From contig CAJORE010000025.1 in NCBI GenBank assembly GCA_905236595.1, forward strand, positions 1 to 5,177: DNA of 5,177 nt, in the 5' to 3' direction. The notes under the pieces were generated by a model. That model did no database searches and was not told where the DNA came from. It was given only the letters and a program-made list of their open reading frames with translations. The stretch is from an uncultured Selenomonadaceae bacterium (GTDB lineage Bacteria; Bacillota; Negativicutes; Selenomonadales; Selenomonadaceae). Both the position numbers and the translations under genes were made by a program. Below, piece by piece: positions 5,171-5,177 of the stretch (within the stretch, counting starts at the first letter, position 1; every line of letters begins with the position of its first letter).

Positions 5171-5177
5171 GAGGAGG
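5171..5177 (+). promoter_or_regulatory. strong ribosome binding site for a gene beyond the right edge (ftsH expected)
   Basis: GAGGAGG occupies the last seven bases of the window. With normal spacing a start codon would fall about 5-10 bases beyond the edge. ftsH is expected from the conserved gene order after hpt, but none of that gene is visible here. Confidence 0.6.

Noticed and set aside
5142..5177. ATG at 5142 as the start of the next gene
   Set aside because: AAGGA lies almost against the ATG, the frame gives an unremarkable basic peptide, and the stronger GAGGAGG at the edge points to a start outside the window.

Overview
The window looks like an ordinary chromosomal housekeeping stretch of a Bacillota (Firmicutes) bacterium. 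The main evidence is the order divIC – yabR – tilS – hpt, with the window stopping at a strong ribosome binding site where ftsH normally follows. This is the conserved division/tRNA/purine-salvage cluster known from Bacillus subtilis. By eye the G+C content is intermediate. A Negativicutes-type (diderm) member is my best guess, but this is inference and the sequence does not prove it. No mobile element, CRISPR array, tRNA or rRNA gene was seen.

Layout. (1) Bases 1-518, minus strand: the first 172 codons of an RluA-family pseudouridine synthase that runs off the left edge. (2) Bases 519-709: a divergent promoter region with a candidate promoter in each direction and a perfect odd-centred palindrome between them. 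(3) Bases 710-1822, plus: an HtrA/DegP-type trypsin-like serine protease with one PDZ domain and a lipoprotein-like signal peptide. (4) Bases 1823-2064: a gap holding a perfect 15-bp inverted repeat, a run of ten A and weak promoter-like sequence. (5) Bases 2065-2535, plus: an unrecognised small protein made of two tandem copies of a four-cysteine zinc-ribbon-like unit. (6) Bases 2625-5056, plus: divIC/ftsB-like, the S1-domain gene yabR, tilS and hpt, probably co-transcribed. tilS and hpt overlap by 8 bases. (7) Bases 5057-5177: a leader-like stretch with small hairpins, ending in GAGGAGG.

How the genes fit together. The right half is growth and division housekeeping: a septal membrane protein, an S1 RNA-binding protein, the enzyme that makes lysidine in the tRNA for AUA codons, and purine salvage. 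The protease would deal with misfolded envelope proteins, and the pseudouridine synthase modifies structured RNA. In spore formers such as B. subtilis, spoIIE lies between yabR and tilS. Here the two genes are about 28 bases apart or overlap slightly, so spoIIE is absent from this position.

I see no evidence for a new multi-gene system. The items most worth a second look are the duplicated zinc-ribbon protein, the double lipobox of the protease, the short TilS, and the palindromes in the two intergenic regions around the protease gene.
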